Of a stretch of DNA of 64,000 nucleotides, positions 43,184 to 52,168 are shown one piece after another. Source of the stretch: Ruegeria atlantica. GTDB taxonomy: Bacteria; Pseudomonadota; Alphaproteobacteria; Rhodobacterales; Rhodobacteraceae. The DNA is taken from positions 1 to 64,000 of the forward strand of contig NZ_CYPU01000006.1 of assembly GCF_001458195.1 (NCBI RefSeq), read 5' to 3'. Position 1 is the first letter of the stretch, and every line of letters starts with the position of its first letter. The notes under the pieces are model-generated. The model made no database searches, had not been told where the DNA came from, and saw nothing but the letters and a program-made list of their open reading frames with translations. A program made the translations under genes and the position numbers.

Positions 43184-46053
43184 CAGACCTGCTCCATGTT
43201 TTCTTCTTCTTGCGGCGGATTGTCCCGCAATGGGTTGATATCCATCGGGAATTCCTGCGCCATGCCCGGTTGCCACGCGAACCTGGACAGGCTGTCCAGC
43301 GCCAGCATCACCGCCCCCAGAACAGCCAGGAAAACGCCGGTGTCAAACAGGATGGCGGTGGCCCATTCGAACTCTTCCAGCGGTGGCCAGTGAATATAGC
43401 CAAAATCGCTGGTCAGGAACGGACGATCATTAAACCACGCACCCAGACCCGTAGCGGCGGCAATGAGCACGCCCCAGCCGATGGAGCCATGGTAGTAGAA
43501 CCTCTGGCGTTCGATGGCCCAAGTATAACCGCTGGCCATGTATTGCATCAGGAAGGCGATTGCGACAACCAGACCGGCGATGAAACCGCCGCCCGGCTGA
43601 TTGTGGCCGCGGAAAAAGATATAAGCCCCGACCATCAGCGCGATGGGCATCATCATCCGGGTCACGACCACCATCATCAACGGATGCGAGTCCCCCGATT
43701 GCGGCCAATGCGGTTTTCGGTTCAGCAGGTAGCTGCGGACATTGGTGCCCAGAACGGCCTCGGTCAGGGCAAAGATGATAAGCGCGGCAATGCCCAGAAC
43801 GATGATTTCGCCAAAGGTATCAAAGCCCCTGAAGTCCACGAGGATGACGTTGACCACATTGGTGCCGCCACCACCTTTGTACGAATTCGCCAGATGGAAT
43901 TCCGAAATCGTCGGAAAGGCAAAATCCCGCAGCAGCAGCGCATAGATCAGCGCGCCCGAACCAATGCCCGCCATGACTGAGATTGCAGCGTCGCGCCAGC
44001 GGCGCGCGGCGCTGCTGTCCCAGGGCGTATCCGTGGGCAGGAAGTTCAGCGACAGCAGCAGCAGGATCATCGTGACCACTTCGACCGAGATCTGCGTCAG
44101 CGCCAGATCCGGGGCGGACAGATAGTTGAAGGCCATCGAAACGATCAGGCCGACAACACCAATCAGCACCAGCGACAACAGGCGATTGCGGTGGAACCAC
44201 ATAATCGCCAGCGTTGCACCCACAAGGCAGATCCATCCGATAAGCGGTATGATCTGAATGGGCAGCGCCTCCCGCGTTTCGGGGCCAATTGTGCCGGTTG
44301 TATAGGCATAATAACCCAGCGCGAGGGTGAAGCCGATCATAATGACCGCGTAACGGCTGAGGACGCCGTTGTGCAAAGTATCGGTGATCAAACGACTGAG
44401 TCTTGTCAGCACTCCGATCACAGTATCAAAGATCACCTTGGCCTCGGGACGCGGCAGGGCATTCCAGATTTTCTCTTCATGCCGATGCAAGCTTAGCAGG
44501 AACAGACCGCCCAGTGTCGCGACCACGGACATATAGAGGGCAGGCGTAAAACCGTGCCACAATTTCAGCGAATAATACGGCAGCTTCTCACCGCCAATGA
44601 CCGCGCTGGATACAACGGCGACCAATGGGCCCACGATGGCGGCAGAGTTCAGTCCGATCAGTACCACCAGCACGACAAGGAAGGCAGGCGCCAACCATAG
44701 ACCGACGGGTGGATCATGCGGATGGGCCGGGTAATCATGACGCTCCGGACCTAGGAACACGTGGCTGACAAACCTGAAGGAATAGGCCGCTGAAAACAGC
44801 GCCGCCAACAATGCCAGACCCGGTACAAGGTAATGAGAGTGCAGCCATGTGGTGTGAACGGTCTCTTCCAGCATCATTTCCTTGGACAGAAACCCGTTCA
44901 GGGGCGGTATGCCCGCCATCGACAGTGCAGCGATTGTGCCAATTGTAAAGGTGATCGGCATCAGATGGCGTAGGCCACCCAGACGTTTGATATCCCGCGT
45001 ACCGGTTTCGTGATCCACGATCCCTGCGGTCATGAACAGAGCCGCTTTGAAAGTCGCATGGTTGATGATGTGAAAGATTGCAGCCACGGCGGCGATCTTT
45101 GTGCCAAAGCCCAGCAGCATGGTGACCAACCCCAGATGCGACACGGTCGAAAACGCCAGAAGGGCCTTGAGGTCATCCTTGAACAGAGCGATCACCGCGC
45201 CCATCAGCATGGTGATAAGTCCAGTTGTGGCAACAATGTAGAACCAAGCGTCGGTGCCGGCCAAAACGGGCCACATCCGGGCCATCAGAAACAACCCGGC
45301 CTTCACCATGGTGGCCGAGTGCAGGTAGGCAGAGACCGGTGTCGGGGCCGCCATGGCGTGGGGCAGCCAGAAATGGAATGGGAATTGCGCCGACTTGGTA
45401 AAGCAACCTAGCAGGATCAGGATCAACGCGGGCAGGTAATAGGGTGACGCCTGGATCAGCTCTTTGTTCTGCAAAATTACGCTTAGGTCATAAGACCCGA
45501 CGATATTGCCCAGGATCAGCATCCCGGCGATCATCGCCAACCCGCCAGAGCCGGTCACTGCAAGCGCCATCCGCGCACCTTGACGTCCTTCGGGCAGGTG
45601 TTTCCAATATCCGATCAACAGGAAGGAGCTAAGCGACGTGAGTTCCCAAAAGATAAGCAAAAGCAGTATGTTGTCGGACAGAACAATCCCGACCATCGCG
45701 CCCTGAAACAGCAGAAGATAGGTGTAGAACTGCCCCATCGGGTCCTCGCGCGACAGGTAAAATCGTGCGTAGAGGATGATAAGTAACCCGATACCAAGTA
45801 TCAGCAAAGCAAACAAAAATCCCAAGCCATCCAGCATGAAATTTGCGTTCAATCCAAGGGCTGGCATCCACTCGAACCGGGCGGTCACAACATCGCCTCG
45901 CATCACAGACGGGATGTGGATCAACAGACCCATCAGCGCCAGAAATGTGGTCAACCCAGCAGCAGAAGCAGCTGCATTTCGTCCTGCCCTGATCAGAAGA
46001 GCTGGAAAAACAGCGCCGAGAAAAGGAAGGGCCGCGATGAGGAATAGGGACAA
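43183..46053 (-). CDS. mnhA: Mrp Na+/H+ antiporter subunit A fused to subunit B
   Basis: 956 residues from a TTG start at 46053, eight bases after a GGAG site; a longer frame has no better start. The NuoL-like MrpA part has LLIFWELTSLSSFLLIGYW near residue 130, TKSAQFPFHFWLPHAMAAPT near 210 and GIPPLNGFLSKEMMLEE near 370. An MbhE/MrpA C-terminal region (YLSAPDLALTQISVEVVTMI) comes next. The last 150 residues are MrpB (VTRMMMPIALMVGAYIFFRG then HNQPGGGFIAGLVVAIAFL). Fusion of A and B is the group 2 (Pha-like) arrangement. It exchanges Na+ or K+ for H+ and begins the operon. Confidence 0.95.
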   Translation of the reverse strand: MSLFLIAALPFLGAVFPALLIRAGRNAAASAAGLTTFLALMGLLIHIPSVMRGDVVTARFEWMPALGLNANFMLDGLGFLFALLILGIGLLIILYARFYLSREDPMGQFYTYLLLFQGAMVGIVLSDNILLLLIFWELTSLSSFLLIGYWKHLPEGRQGARMALAVTGSGGLAMIAGMLILGNIVGSYDLSVILQNKELIQASPYYLPALILILLGCFTKSAQFPFHFWLPHAMAAPTPVSAYLHSATMVKAGLFLMARMWPVLAGTDAWFYIVATTGLITMLMGAVIALFKDDLKALLAFSTVSHLGLVTMLLGFGTKIAAVAAIFHIINHATFKAALFMTAGIVDHETGTRDIKRLGGLRHLMPITFTIGTIAALSMAGIPPLNGFLSKEMMLEETVHTTWLHSHYLVPGLALLAALFSAAYSFRFVSHVFLGPERHDYPAHPHDPPVGLWLAPAFLVVLVVLIGLNSAAIVGPLVAVVSSAVIGGEKLPYYSLKLWHGFTPALYMSVVATLGGLFLLSLHRHEEKIWNALPRPEAKVIFDTVIGVLTRLSRLITDTLHNGVLSRYAVIMIGFTLALGYYAYTTGTIGPETREALPIQIIPLIGWICLVGATLAIMWFHRNRLLSLVLIGVVGLIVSMAFNYLSAPDLALTQISVEVVTMILLLLSLNFLPTDTPWDSSAARRWRDAAISVMAGIGSGALIYALLLRDFAFPTISEFHLANSYKGGGGTNVVNVILVDFRGFDTFGEIIVLGIAALIIFALTEAVLGTNVRSYLLNRKPHWPQSGDSHPLMMVVVTRMMMPIALMVGAYIFFRGHNQPGGGFIAGLVVAIAFLMQYMASGYTWAIERQRFYYHGSIGWGVLIAAATGLGAWFNDRPFLTSDFGYIHWPPLEEFEWATAILFDTGVFLAVLGAVMLALDSLSRFAWQPGMAQEFPMDINPLRDNPPQEEENMEQV

Positions 46054-46100
46054 GTGCGATACTCCGTTCTGGGCGGTCAAGTAGTACTGATTTTGTAAGG

Positions 46101-46129
46101 ATAATTTTCTTACTGTCCAGCTAATACAA
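46101..46129 (-). promoter_or_regulatory. Candidate promoter of the mrp operon
   Basis: On the minus strand TTGTAT (-35-like, 46129-46124), 17 bases, then AATTAT (-10-like, 46106-46101), about 50 bases upstream of the mrpA TTG start in AT-rich DNA. Hexamer matches are moderate. Confidence 0.35.
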
Positions 46130-46271
46130 CTCATTTGCCGCGCGCCAACACAGCGAGGCTGCGGCTTTTGCCTGCAAAAATGACGTGAACTTGAACTGCC
46201 AGGATAAATTCGGCGCGGATTCCAAATCTGCGCTGTGATAGAAACCCGGTGTCAGGTCAGGAGGGTGCGAC

Positions 46272-46745
46272 GTGGCCCGAAACTTAAACCGATCCCGCAG
46301 GTGGATCTTGATTGGAGGCTGTGCCGCAGTGGCGGGGGGATTTGCGATACGCGAATACCGGCTTACTCCGCCTGACTATTCGGGACGGCAACTTAGCGTG
46401 CAGGATGCGCATAGGCAGGCCGTGGCCGGAGACGTGTTGTTGCTGGACATTCGCACCCCGAAAGAGTGGCAGTCCACTGGGATCGGTGAGGGCGCGAAAT
46501 ATTTGGACATGCGCCGTGACGATTTCATTCCCGCTCTGACGCAGCTCGTCAAAGGTGACAAGGGCGCGGCAATTGCGTTGATCTGTGCGCGGGGCGTGCG
46601 TTCGGCGCGGTTGAGCAACCGGCTGAGCGAGGCAGGATTTACGAATATTATTGATGTGCCCGAAGGCATGTTGGGGTCGGCCGCTGGGCCGGGATGGGTG
46701 CGCGCCGGATTGCCGGTTCGCGACTACGACAGGAGTGCAGTATGA
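46272..46745 (+). CDS. Membrane-anchored rhodanese-domain protein
   Basis: 157 residues. GTG start at 46272 with a GGAGG site. N-terminal NLNRSRRWILIGGCAAVAGG has twin arginines before a hydrophobic stretch, a Tat-like signal or membrane anchor. The rhodanese domain has GDVLLLDIRTPKEWQSTGIG and the catalytic Cys in IALICARGVRSARLSNRL near residue 100. It probably works in the periplasm, on sulfane sulfur or as a thiol carrier. The next gene overlaps its stop (ATGA). Confidence 0.82.
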   Translation: MARNLNRSRRWILIGGCAAVAGGFAIREYRLTPPDYSGRQLSVQDAHRQAVAGDVLLLDIRTPKEWQSTGIGEGAKYLDMRRDDFIPALTQLVKGDKGAAIALICARGVRSARLSNRLSEAGFTNIIDVPEGMLGSAAGPGWVRAGLPVRDYDRSAV

Positions 46746-47557
46746 TCCGCGAATTAACACTGGCAACGGGTTTGGCGCTGGTCGGGCAGTCGGGGCTGGC
46801 CGCCTGTGCCGATCTGGAGGGTATGTGCGAAACCGCCTCGGGCGGCTACCATATCGAATTGCCAAAGTATGAGAACCCGCCACTGGTGGTGTTTCTGCAC
46901 GGCTATGGTGGCACCGCCACCGGTACTTTGAAAAACCGTGGCATGGTGGAACCGCTGCTAGCGCGCGGCTACGCTGTAATGGCGCCAGAAGGGTCGGAGC
47001 GCAACGGGCGACAAAGTTGGAACTTCTTTCCGGGTTGGGAAGGACGCGATGAAACCGCCTTTTTGACCGAGGCGGTTGAGGATGCCGCGGATCGGTTTGG
47101 CGTGGATACGGACCGGGTCGTTCTGGGCGGGTTCTCGGCGGGCGCGTTCATGGTCTACTACCTTGCCTGCGCCGCGCCCGATACGTTCTCGGCCTATGTG
47201 CCCGTCTCTGGCGGGTTCTGGCGTCCGGATCCTGAATCTTGCGATGGCCCGGTTCGGATGTTCCACACTCATGGCTGGACGGATAACGTGGTGCCGCTGG
47301 AAGGGCGCTTGCTGGGCGGTGGCCGGTTTCATCAGGGTGATATCTTTGCCGGGCTCGAGATTTGGCGCATCGCCAATGGATGTGTCGATACCAAGCCCAG
47401 CGGGTTCTCGACCACTGGCCTTTTCATGCGCCGATACTGGAGCGGATGTGACGACGGCAGCGCGCTGGAATTTGCGCTGTTTCCCGGTGGTCATACGGTT
47501 CCCAAAGGCTGGGCCGATATGATGATCGATTGGTACGAAGGTTTGCCGGGTGGGTGA
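46742..47557 (+). CDS. Secreted esterase of the PHB-depolymerase/LpqC type
   Basis: 271 residues. Signal peptide MIRELTLATGLALVGQSGLA followed by a Cys-containing mature end (ACADLEGMCETASGGY). Alpha/beta hydrolase features: PLVVFLHGYGGTATG oxyanion loop, VVLGGFSAGAFMVYYLAC (GFSAG nucleophile near 140), FHTHGWTDNVVPLEGR (acid) and FPGGHTVPKGWADMMIDWYE (His). It cleaves esters, possibly polyhydroxyalkanoate-like or feruloyl esters. Six or so Cys suggest disulfides outside the cytoplasm. Overlaps the rhodanese gene and abuts opgH, convergent with no gap. Confidence 0.85.
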   Translation: MIRELTLATGLALVGQSGLAACADLEGMCETASGGYHIELPKYENPPLVVFLHGYGGTATGTLKNRGMVEPLLARGYAVMAPEGSERNGRQSWNFFPGWEGRDETAFLTEAVEDAADRFGVDTDRVVLGGFSAGAFMVYYLACAAPDTFSAYVPVSGGFWRPDPESCDGPVRMFHTHGWTDNVVPLEGRLLGGGRFHQGDIFAGLEIWRIANGCVDTKPSGFSTTGLFMRRYWSGCDDGSALEFALFPGGHTVPKGWADMMIDWYEGLPGG

Positions 47558-49426
47558 TCACTCGGCAGGAGTCATTACGCCCTTGCCTTCGATCACCTTC
47601 TTAAGCTCATCCCTGTAGCGACGGGCCGAGCTTGTGATTGCGGGCTCGTTATAGTCCTCTTTCATGCCAACCATACGGCGGGCTGCTCCGGCCGATACGC
47701 CGCTGAGCGCGGACAAAGGAATCGCAAAGGCAAGACTGATCGCAATCGGGGCCAACCAGACTGATACAAGACCGGACAAGATACCGACGCTAAGGGCCAC
47801 GCCGCTGATCGTTTCGACCGTGTGGCAGAGGATCAGCGTGCGCAGACCATAGCTGCCGCCATCCCGCGCCTGCGGGGACCAGCCCTTTTGGATACCAAAG
47901 GTGGTGCGAATGACGGCGATCATCTGTTGCACCATCAGAATAGGGGCGTAGAGGATCGACAGAACAACCTCGGCCAGGAATGAGGTCAGGAATTTGCGCC
48001 CGCCACCGAATTCGGCATAGCGCACTCCGCTGAGTGGCAGGGCCAGAACACCCAAGACCTTTGGCGCAAGCAGCATCGCATACATGACCAGAATGATCAG
48101 CACATGGCGGGTTTCCGTCATCTCGGGCCATTGCGGGAACAGTGGATTGTCTGGGCTGAAATAATGCAGGACCGAGGCATCCTCACCCTGACCGATCAGC
48201 GCCCACATCACCAGCAGCGCAAACCAAAGCGGCGACATCAGATATCCAACTGCGCCGTGGAACATGTGGAACCGTGACACCGACTGGAACCCGGCTGAGC
48301 CCAACAGTTTCAGGTGCTGCAAATTGCCCTGACACCAGCGCCGATCGCGCAGGGCGTGATCAATTAGTGTCGGCGGCGTTTCTTCATAGGACCCGCGAAT
48401 GCGGGGCAGGAACCGCACACCCCAACCGGCCCGACGCAACAGACCGGCCTCGACGAAGTCATGGCTCATGATCAGCTTTTCCTGACCGTTCAATGCTCGC
48501 AGTTTCGGCAAACCCGCGCAATTGGCGAATGCTTGGGTGCGGATAATGGCGTTATGACCCCAATAGTTACCTTCCTGTCCGCACCAGCGCGCAAGCCCTT
48601 CGGCAAAAGCAATGCCATAGACGCCATTGGCGAATTGCTGCATTCGCGCAAAGACCGATTGTGCACCGATCAACTGAGGATAGCTCTGAATCAATCCAGC
48701 GCCCGGGTCCCAGGCCAATGCGTCGGTCAAACGGGCGATGGCGCGACCGGTCATCAGACTGTCGGCATCCAATACCAGCATGGCATCCCACTCGGCACCC
48801 CAGCGGCTGACCCAGTCGGCGATGTTGCCAACCTTGCGGTCGGTGTTTTGTTCGCGACGGCGATAATACAATTCCAGCCCGGGGGCGAGGGTGGTACGCA
48901 GCGCCTCGACACTGGCTTGCTCCTGTGCCGCGATCTCGGGGTCGCGCGTGTCCGCGAGGATGAACATGGCATAGTGATGCTGCCCACCGCGCGCCTGCAA
49001 ATCTTCAAGCATGGTCCTGGCATTGCCCAGCACGTTCCAGGGAACCTCGTTATAGACCGGCATCAAAAGGGCGACACGCAACGGCTGGGCGCGACCCTGA
49101 CGTACGGGACGCTCCTGCCGGGACAGGGAGACCATGCCCAGCAACACGGTGCAGACCGTGAAGGAGATCCAGAAGAAGTTGAATGAAATCAGTGCCAGAA
49201 GGATGGCCTCGATCAGGTTGATGCCTTCGGCGTCGAACCAGTCCGTCATCACCCATAACAGCCCCAGCGTCGCCGCCATTGCGGGCGAAAACGCCAGCGC
49301 ACGCCAGAACCCGGCCGAGGGACGTTTGGCATCAGGAACCTGTGCATCCCGAAACCCTGCGCTGAAATCCTGCGCAGGCATGGCCAGAGGCGTCTCGGGC
49401 GGCATGATATGAAGATCTCTGGTCAT
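47558..49426 (-). CDS. opgH: Periplasmic glucan glucosyltransferase
   Basis: 622 residues. Family 2 glycosyltransferase with flanking membrane helices (about residues 40-90, 400-430, 445-475, 500-600). LMPVYNEVPWNVLGN, MLVLDADSLMTGRAIARLTD (DxD) and the product-binding RRWCQGNLQHLKLL are visible. OpgH polymerises UDP-glucose into linear beta-1,2-glucan across the inner membrane, to be branched by OpgG. The ATG at 49426 overlaps the opgG stop. Confidence 0.95.
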   Translation of the reverse strand: MTRDLHIMPPETPLAMPAQDFSAGFRDAQVPDAKRPSAGFWRALAFSPAMAATLGLLWVMTDWFDAEGINLIEAILLALISFNFFWISFTVCTVLLGMVSLSRQERPVRQGRAQPLRVALLMPVYNEVPWNVLGNARTMLEDLQARGGQHHYAMFILADTRDPEIAAQEQASVEALRTTLAPGLELYYRRREQNTDRKVGNIADWVSRWGAEWDAMLVLDADSLMTGRAIARLTDALAWDPGAGLIQSYPQLIGAQSVFARMQQFANGVYGIAFAEGLARWCGQEGNYWGHNAIIRTQAFANCAGLPKLRALNGQEKLIMSHDFVEAGLLRRAGWGVRFLPRIRGSYEETPPTLIDHALRDRRWCQGNLQHLKLLGSAGFQSVSRFHMFHGAVGYLMSPLWFALLVMWALIGQGEDASVLHYFSPDNPLFPQWPEMTETRHVLIILVMYAMLLAPKVLGVLALPLSGVRYAEFGGGRKFLTSFLAEVVLSILYAPILMVQQMIAVIRTTFGIQKGWSPQARDGGSYGLRTLILCHTVETISGVALSVGILSGLVSVWLAPIAISLAFAIPLSALSGVSAGAARRMVGMKEDYNEPAITSSARRYRDELKKVIEGKGVMTPAE

Positions 49427-50922
49427 GAGGTCCAACGGTAAAGCCAGACCTCAGAGGCTGGCTGTTTGTCTTTCAGCAACTGCGCACGCAATTCGACATG
49501 GTCGCGGTCGCCGGGCTCGAACGAAAACGCCAGCCGCAAACCGCCTGTGTCGGGGTTGCGTTGCAGCACACCTTCGGATGTTTCGGCATGCGGCGAGTCC
49601 ACGAAAATGGTCATCGCCTCTGGGTCGTCAAACAGCTCGCTTTCTTCAAAATCGATGACGGCCAGACGCCCTTCACCAAACGTGTTGTCGCCCATCGCGG
49701 AGTTGATCACGCGCGCCATCGGTGTGCGCTGTGGCTCATCCCCCCAGATCAGGCGATAGGACAGGTCGACCTGGCTGCCAGCCGTATAGGGTTCGGCAGG
49801 GCGCCAGTAGGCAACGATGTTATCGTAGATTTCCTGATCCGCCGGAATTTCAACCAGTGTGACCGCACCTTTGCCCCAATCCGCACCGGGTTCGACCCAC
49901 AGGCTGGGGCGCTTGTGGTAATTCGCCTCAAGATCCGCGTAATCCGAGAATTCACGCTTGCGCTGCAACAGGCCAAAGCCGCGCGGATTGGTGTCGACGA
50001 ACGACGAAATCTGCAGGCGGGTCGGGTTCGCCAATGGCCGCCACAGAACCTCTCCGGCACCGTTGCGCACCAACAGACCATCGCTGTCGTGTACGGCAGG
50101 GCGGAAGTCGTCGAACCGGCTGTGGTTGGTCTGATCGAACAGGAACATCGACGTGCCGGGGGCGATGCCCACATGCGTCAGCTCCTCTCGTGGGAACAGC
50201 GTGGCTTCGATATCCATCACACAATCCGCGCCAGCAGTCACATTGAACCGATACGCGCCAGTCACGCTGGGGCTGTCCATCAGCGCATGGACGACCATGT
50301 CGCGCTGGCCGGGTTTTGGGCGTTCCAGCCAAAATCGGATGAATTCGGGGAATTCCTCTCCATCCGGGTCGCCGGTTTTCAGGGCCAGACCACGGGCGGA
50401 GAGACCATAGACCTCATGCAAGCCGATAGCGCGGAAATAGCTGGCCCCTTGCCAGACGCAGAACTCATCGGTCTGGCCGGGACGGTGCATCTCGGTGCGC
50501 AGACGCAGGCCGGAGAAGCCCAGCGTGTCGTCGATTGGCAGTTCCGGGACGTCCTCGGATTTGTCGAACATCTCAAGATCAAACGCGACCGGAGTAGCCA
50601 TTCCGTTTTCAACGGTTTCAACTTTAACAGTGCGCGGGAAGTACAGGCCGGGAGTGAAGAAGTCGACGTTGAAGGGCGTTTCCGTTTCGTACCAAAGCGC
50701 ACGGTTTAGCCGGAATCGGATCGAGCGGTATTGCTGGTACGTCAGATCCTGCCATTCCTGCGGCACCATCTCGCGTTCCGCATAAGGTCGGCTGGCCAGA
50801 TCTCGGGCCATCTCAATGACGACATTGCGGTCAAATGGGACCTCACCGCCCGTGGCAAAAGTTGCTGGCGCGAATGCAAGCGCCGAAGTTGAAACCAGAA
50901 ATGCGCGACGTGTAAGATTCAT
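49423..50922 (-). CDS. opgG: Glucan biosynthesis protein G
   Basis: 499 residues, periplasmic. N-terminus MNLTRRAFLVSTSALAFAPA is Tat-like. Hallmarks of MdoG: VPQEWQDLTYQQYRSIRFRL, FFTPGLYFPRTVKVE, LGFSGLRLRTEMHRPG, ASYFRAIGLHEVYGLSARGL near residue 170, TNPRGFGLLQRKREFSDYAD near 300 and WVEPGADWGKGAVTLVEIP. OpgG is needed for glucan backbone/branching in the periplasm. Overlaps opgC and opgH by 4 bases each. Confidence 0.95.
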   Translation of the reverse strand: MNLTRRAFLVSTSALAFAPATFATGGEVPFDRNVVIEMARDLASRPYAEREMVPQEWQDLTYQQYRSIRFRLNRALWYETETPFNVDFFTPGLYFPRTVKVETVENGMATPVAFDLEMFDKSEDVPELPIDDTLGFSGLRLRTEMHRPGQTDEFCVWQGASYFRAIGLHEVYGLSARGLALKTGDPDGEEFPEFIRFWLERPKPGQRDMVVHALMDSPSVTGAYRFNVTAGADCVMDIEATLFPREELTHVGIAPGTSMFLFDQTNHSRFDDFRPAVHDSDGLLVRNGAGEVLWRPLANPTRLQISSFVDTNPRGFGLLQRKREFSDYADLEANYHKRPSLWVEPGADWGKGAVTLVEIPADQEIYDNIVAYWRPAEPYTAGSQVDLSYRLIWGDEPQRTPMARVINSAMGDNTFGEGRLAVIDFEESELFDDPEAMTIFVDSPHAETSEGVLQRNPDTGGLRLAFSFEPGDRDHVELRAQLLKDKQPASEVWLYRWTS

Positions 50923-52136
50923 TTCTTAGACTTCCAAGGTTGTGACTTAAACCAAGCGGCCATGTATGCCACGCCGATGATCGTCGCAAAGCCAATCATG
51001 TTGGCGATGAAAATACTGGCAACATCCCGCCCACTCAGGTCCAGACCGACGCCGATAAGTCGTGCTGCAGCCATCGAAAATACGAACACCGCCAATGATT
51101 GTTGCCCAACTTTGGTGATGGCGGTCAGCACGAATTGCCAGACTTTGGCCGCGGTACCCTGACCGGTTGCAATCAGGCGATGCCCATGTTCCCCGGCGAC
51201 AACCCAGCCCAGATAGGCGAGTGACAGGAAATGCAGATAGCGGAACAGGCCAAAATCGGTTTTGTCGCGGAACTCTTTCGTCACGGGCCAGACCTTGCGG
51301 ATTTCGTCAGCCAGATCGGGGGCCGCTGCGTTGATCCATGTGAACACCTTCCACGAACCAAAGGGCATCGAGAAGATCAGGAACAGTGCTGCCGCCCAGA
51401 TCAAGGTTTTCGATACTGGGGGGGCAGGTATCCAGCCGCGCATGAAGGCGAAACCAGTAAAGAACAGCAGTTGCCAGCCAAAGGGGTTGAAGAACCACTG
51501 CCGCTCAGACCACGGTTCGGCTGGGAGGTCCAGAATGTCGGTCTGTGCGACCAGCCAGATCGCGACGGATGTCGCGGCGACGGCCCAGAAACCGAACCGG
51601 TAGAGGCCCATAAACATGGGCATCATTGCCAGAACCACCAGATACATCGGCAGGATGTCGAAATAGTTCGGAACATAGGTCAGCGTGAACAAACCCACGA
51701 TCTGAGGCGCAGGATCGTTGAAGAAGTGCTGCAGGTTCAAAGACGAAACGTAGGTCTTTTCAAACAGCCCTGATTGATCCAGCGCCGCCATTGACATGGC
51801 GACAAAGAAGAACAGGCAGATATGCGCCCAGTAGACCTGCCAGATACGGAACGACACGCGGGCCGTTCCAATCCACCACCCCTTGCGCAGGAACGCTCCG
51901 CCAAAGGCAATCGCCGACGCCATGCCCGAGCAGAACACGAAAATCTCGGTCGCGTCCGAGAATCCAAACCGCGCGGGAATCCACTTAGCCCATGGATCGT
52001 TCGGGATATGGGCGATCAGGATGATGAACATCGCGATGCCGCGATAGAAATCCAGGCGCGGGTCGCGCGTGCGGGCAGGGGCCGCCGCAGAGGCAGCCAC
52101 TGGCGCAAAATCAGAAGCGGGCGAAACTGTCGCCAT
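50919..52136 (-). CDS. opgC: Glucan succinylation membrane protein
   Basis: 405 residues, ten or so membrane helices (acyltransferase type 3 fold). DPRLDFYRGIAMFIILIAHI, KWIPARFGFSDATEIFVFCS, AFLRKGWWIGTARVSFRIWQ and VPNYFDILPMYLVVLAMMPM are OpgC-domain hallmarks. It adds succinyl groups to periplasmic glucans, giving them negative charge. First gene of the opgC-opgG-opgH run. Confidence 0.94.
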   Translation of the reverse strand: MATVSPASDFAPVAASAAAPARTRDPRLDFYRGIAMFIILIAHIPNDPWAKWIPARFGFSDATEIFVFCSGMASAIAFGGAFLRKGWWIGTARVSFRIWQVYWAHICLFFFVAMSMAALDQSGLFEKTYVSSLNLQHFFNDPAPQIVGLFTLTYVPNYFDILPMYLVVLAMMPMFMGLYRFGFWAVAATSVAIWLVAQTDILDLPAEPWSERQWFFNPFGWQLLFFTGFAFMRGWIPAPPVSKTLIWAAALFLIFSMPFGSWKVFTWINAAAPDLADEIRKVWPVTKEFRDKTDFGLFRYLHFLSLAYLGWVVAGEHGHRLIATGQGTAAKVWQFVLTAITKVGQQSLAVFVFSMAAARLIGVGLDLSGRDVASIFIANMIGFATIIGVAYMAAWFKSQPWKSKK

Positions 52137-52168
52137 ACGTATTCTGTCCTTCTTGGTCTTAGTTTTTG

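Noticed and set aside
49498..50709. 403-codon plus-strand open frame opposite opgG
   Set aside because: Antisense to a full-length opgG whose motifs and overlaps with opgC and opgH are clear.
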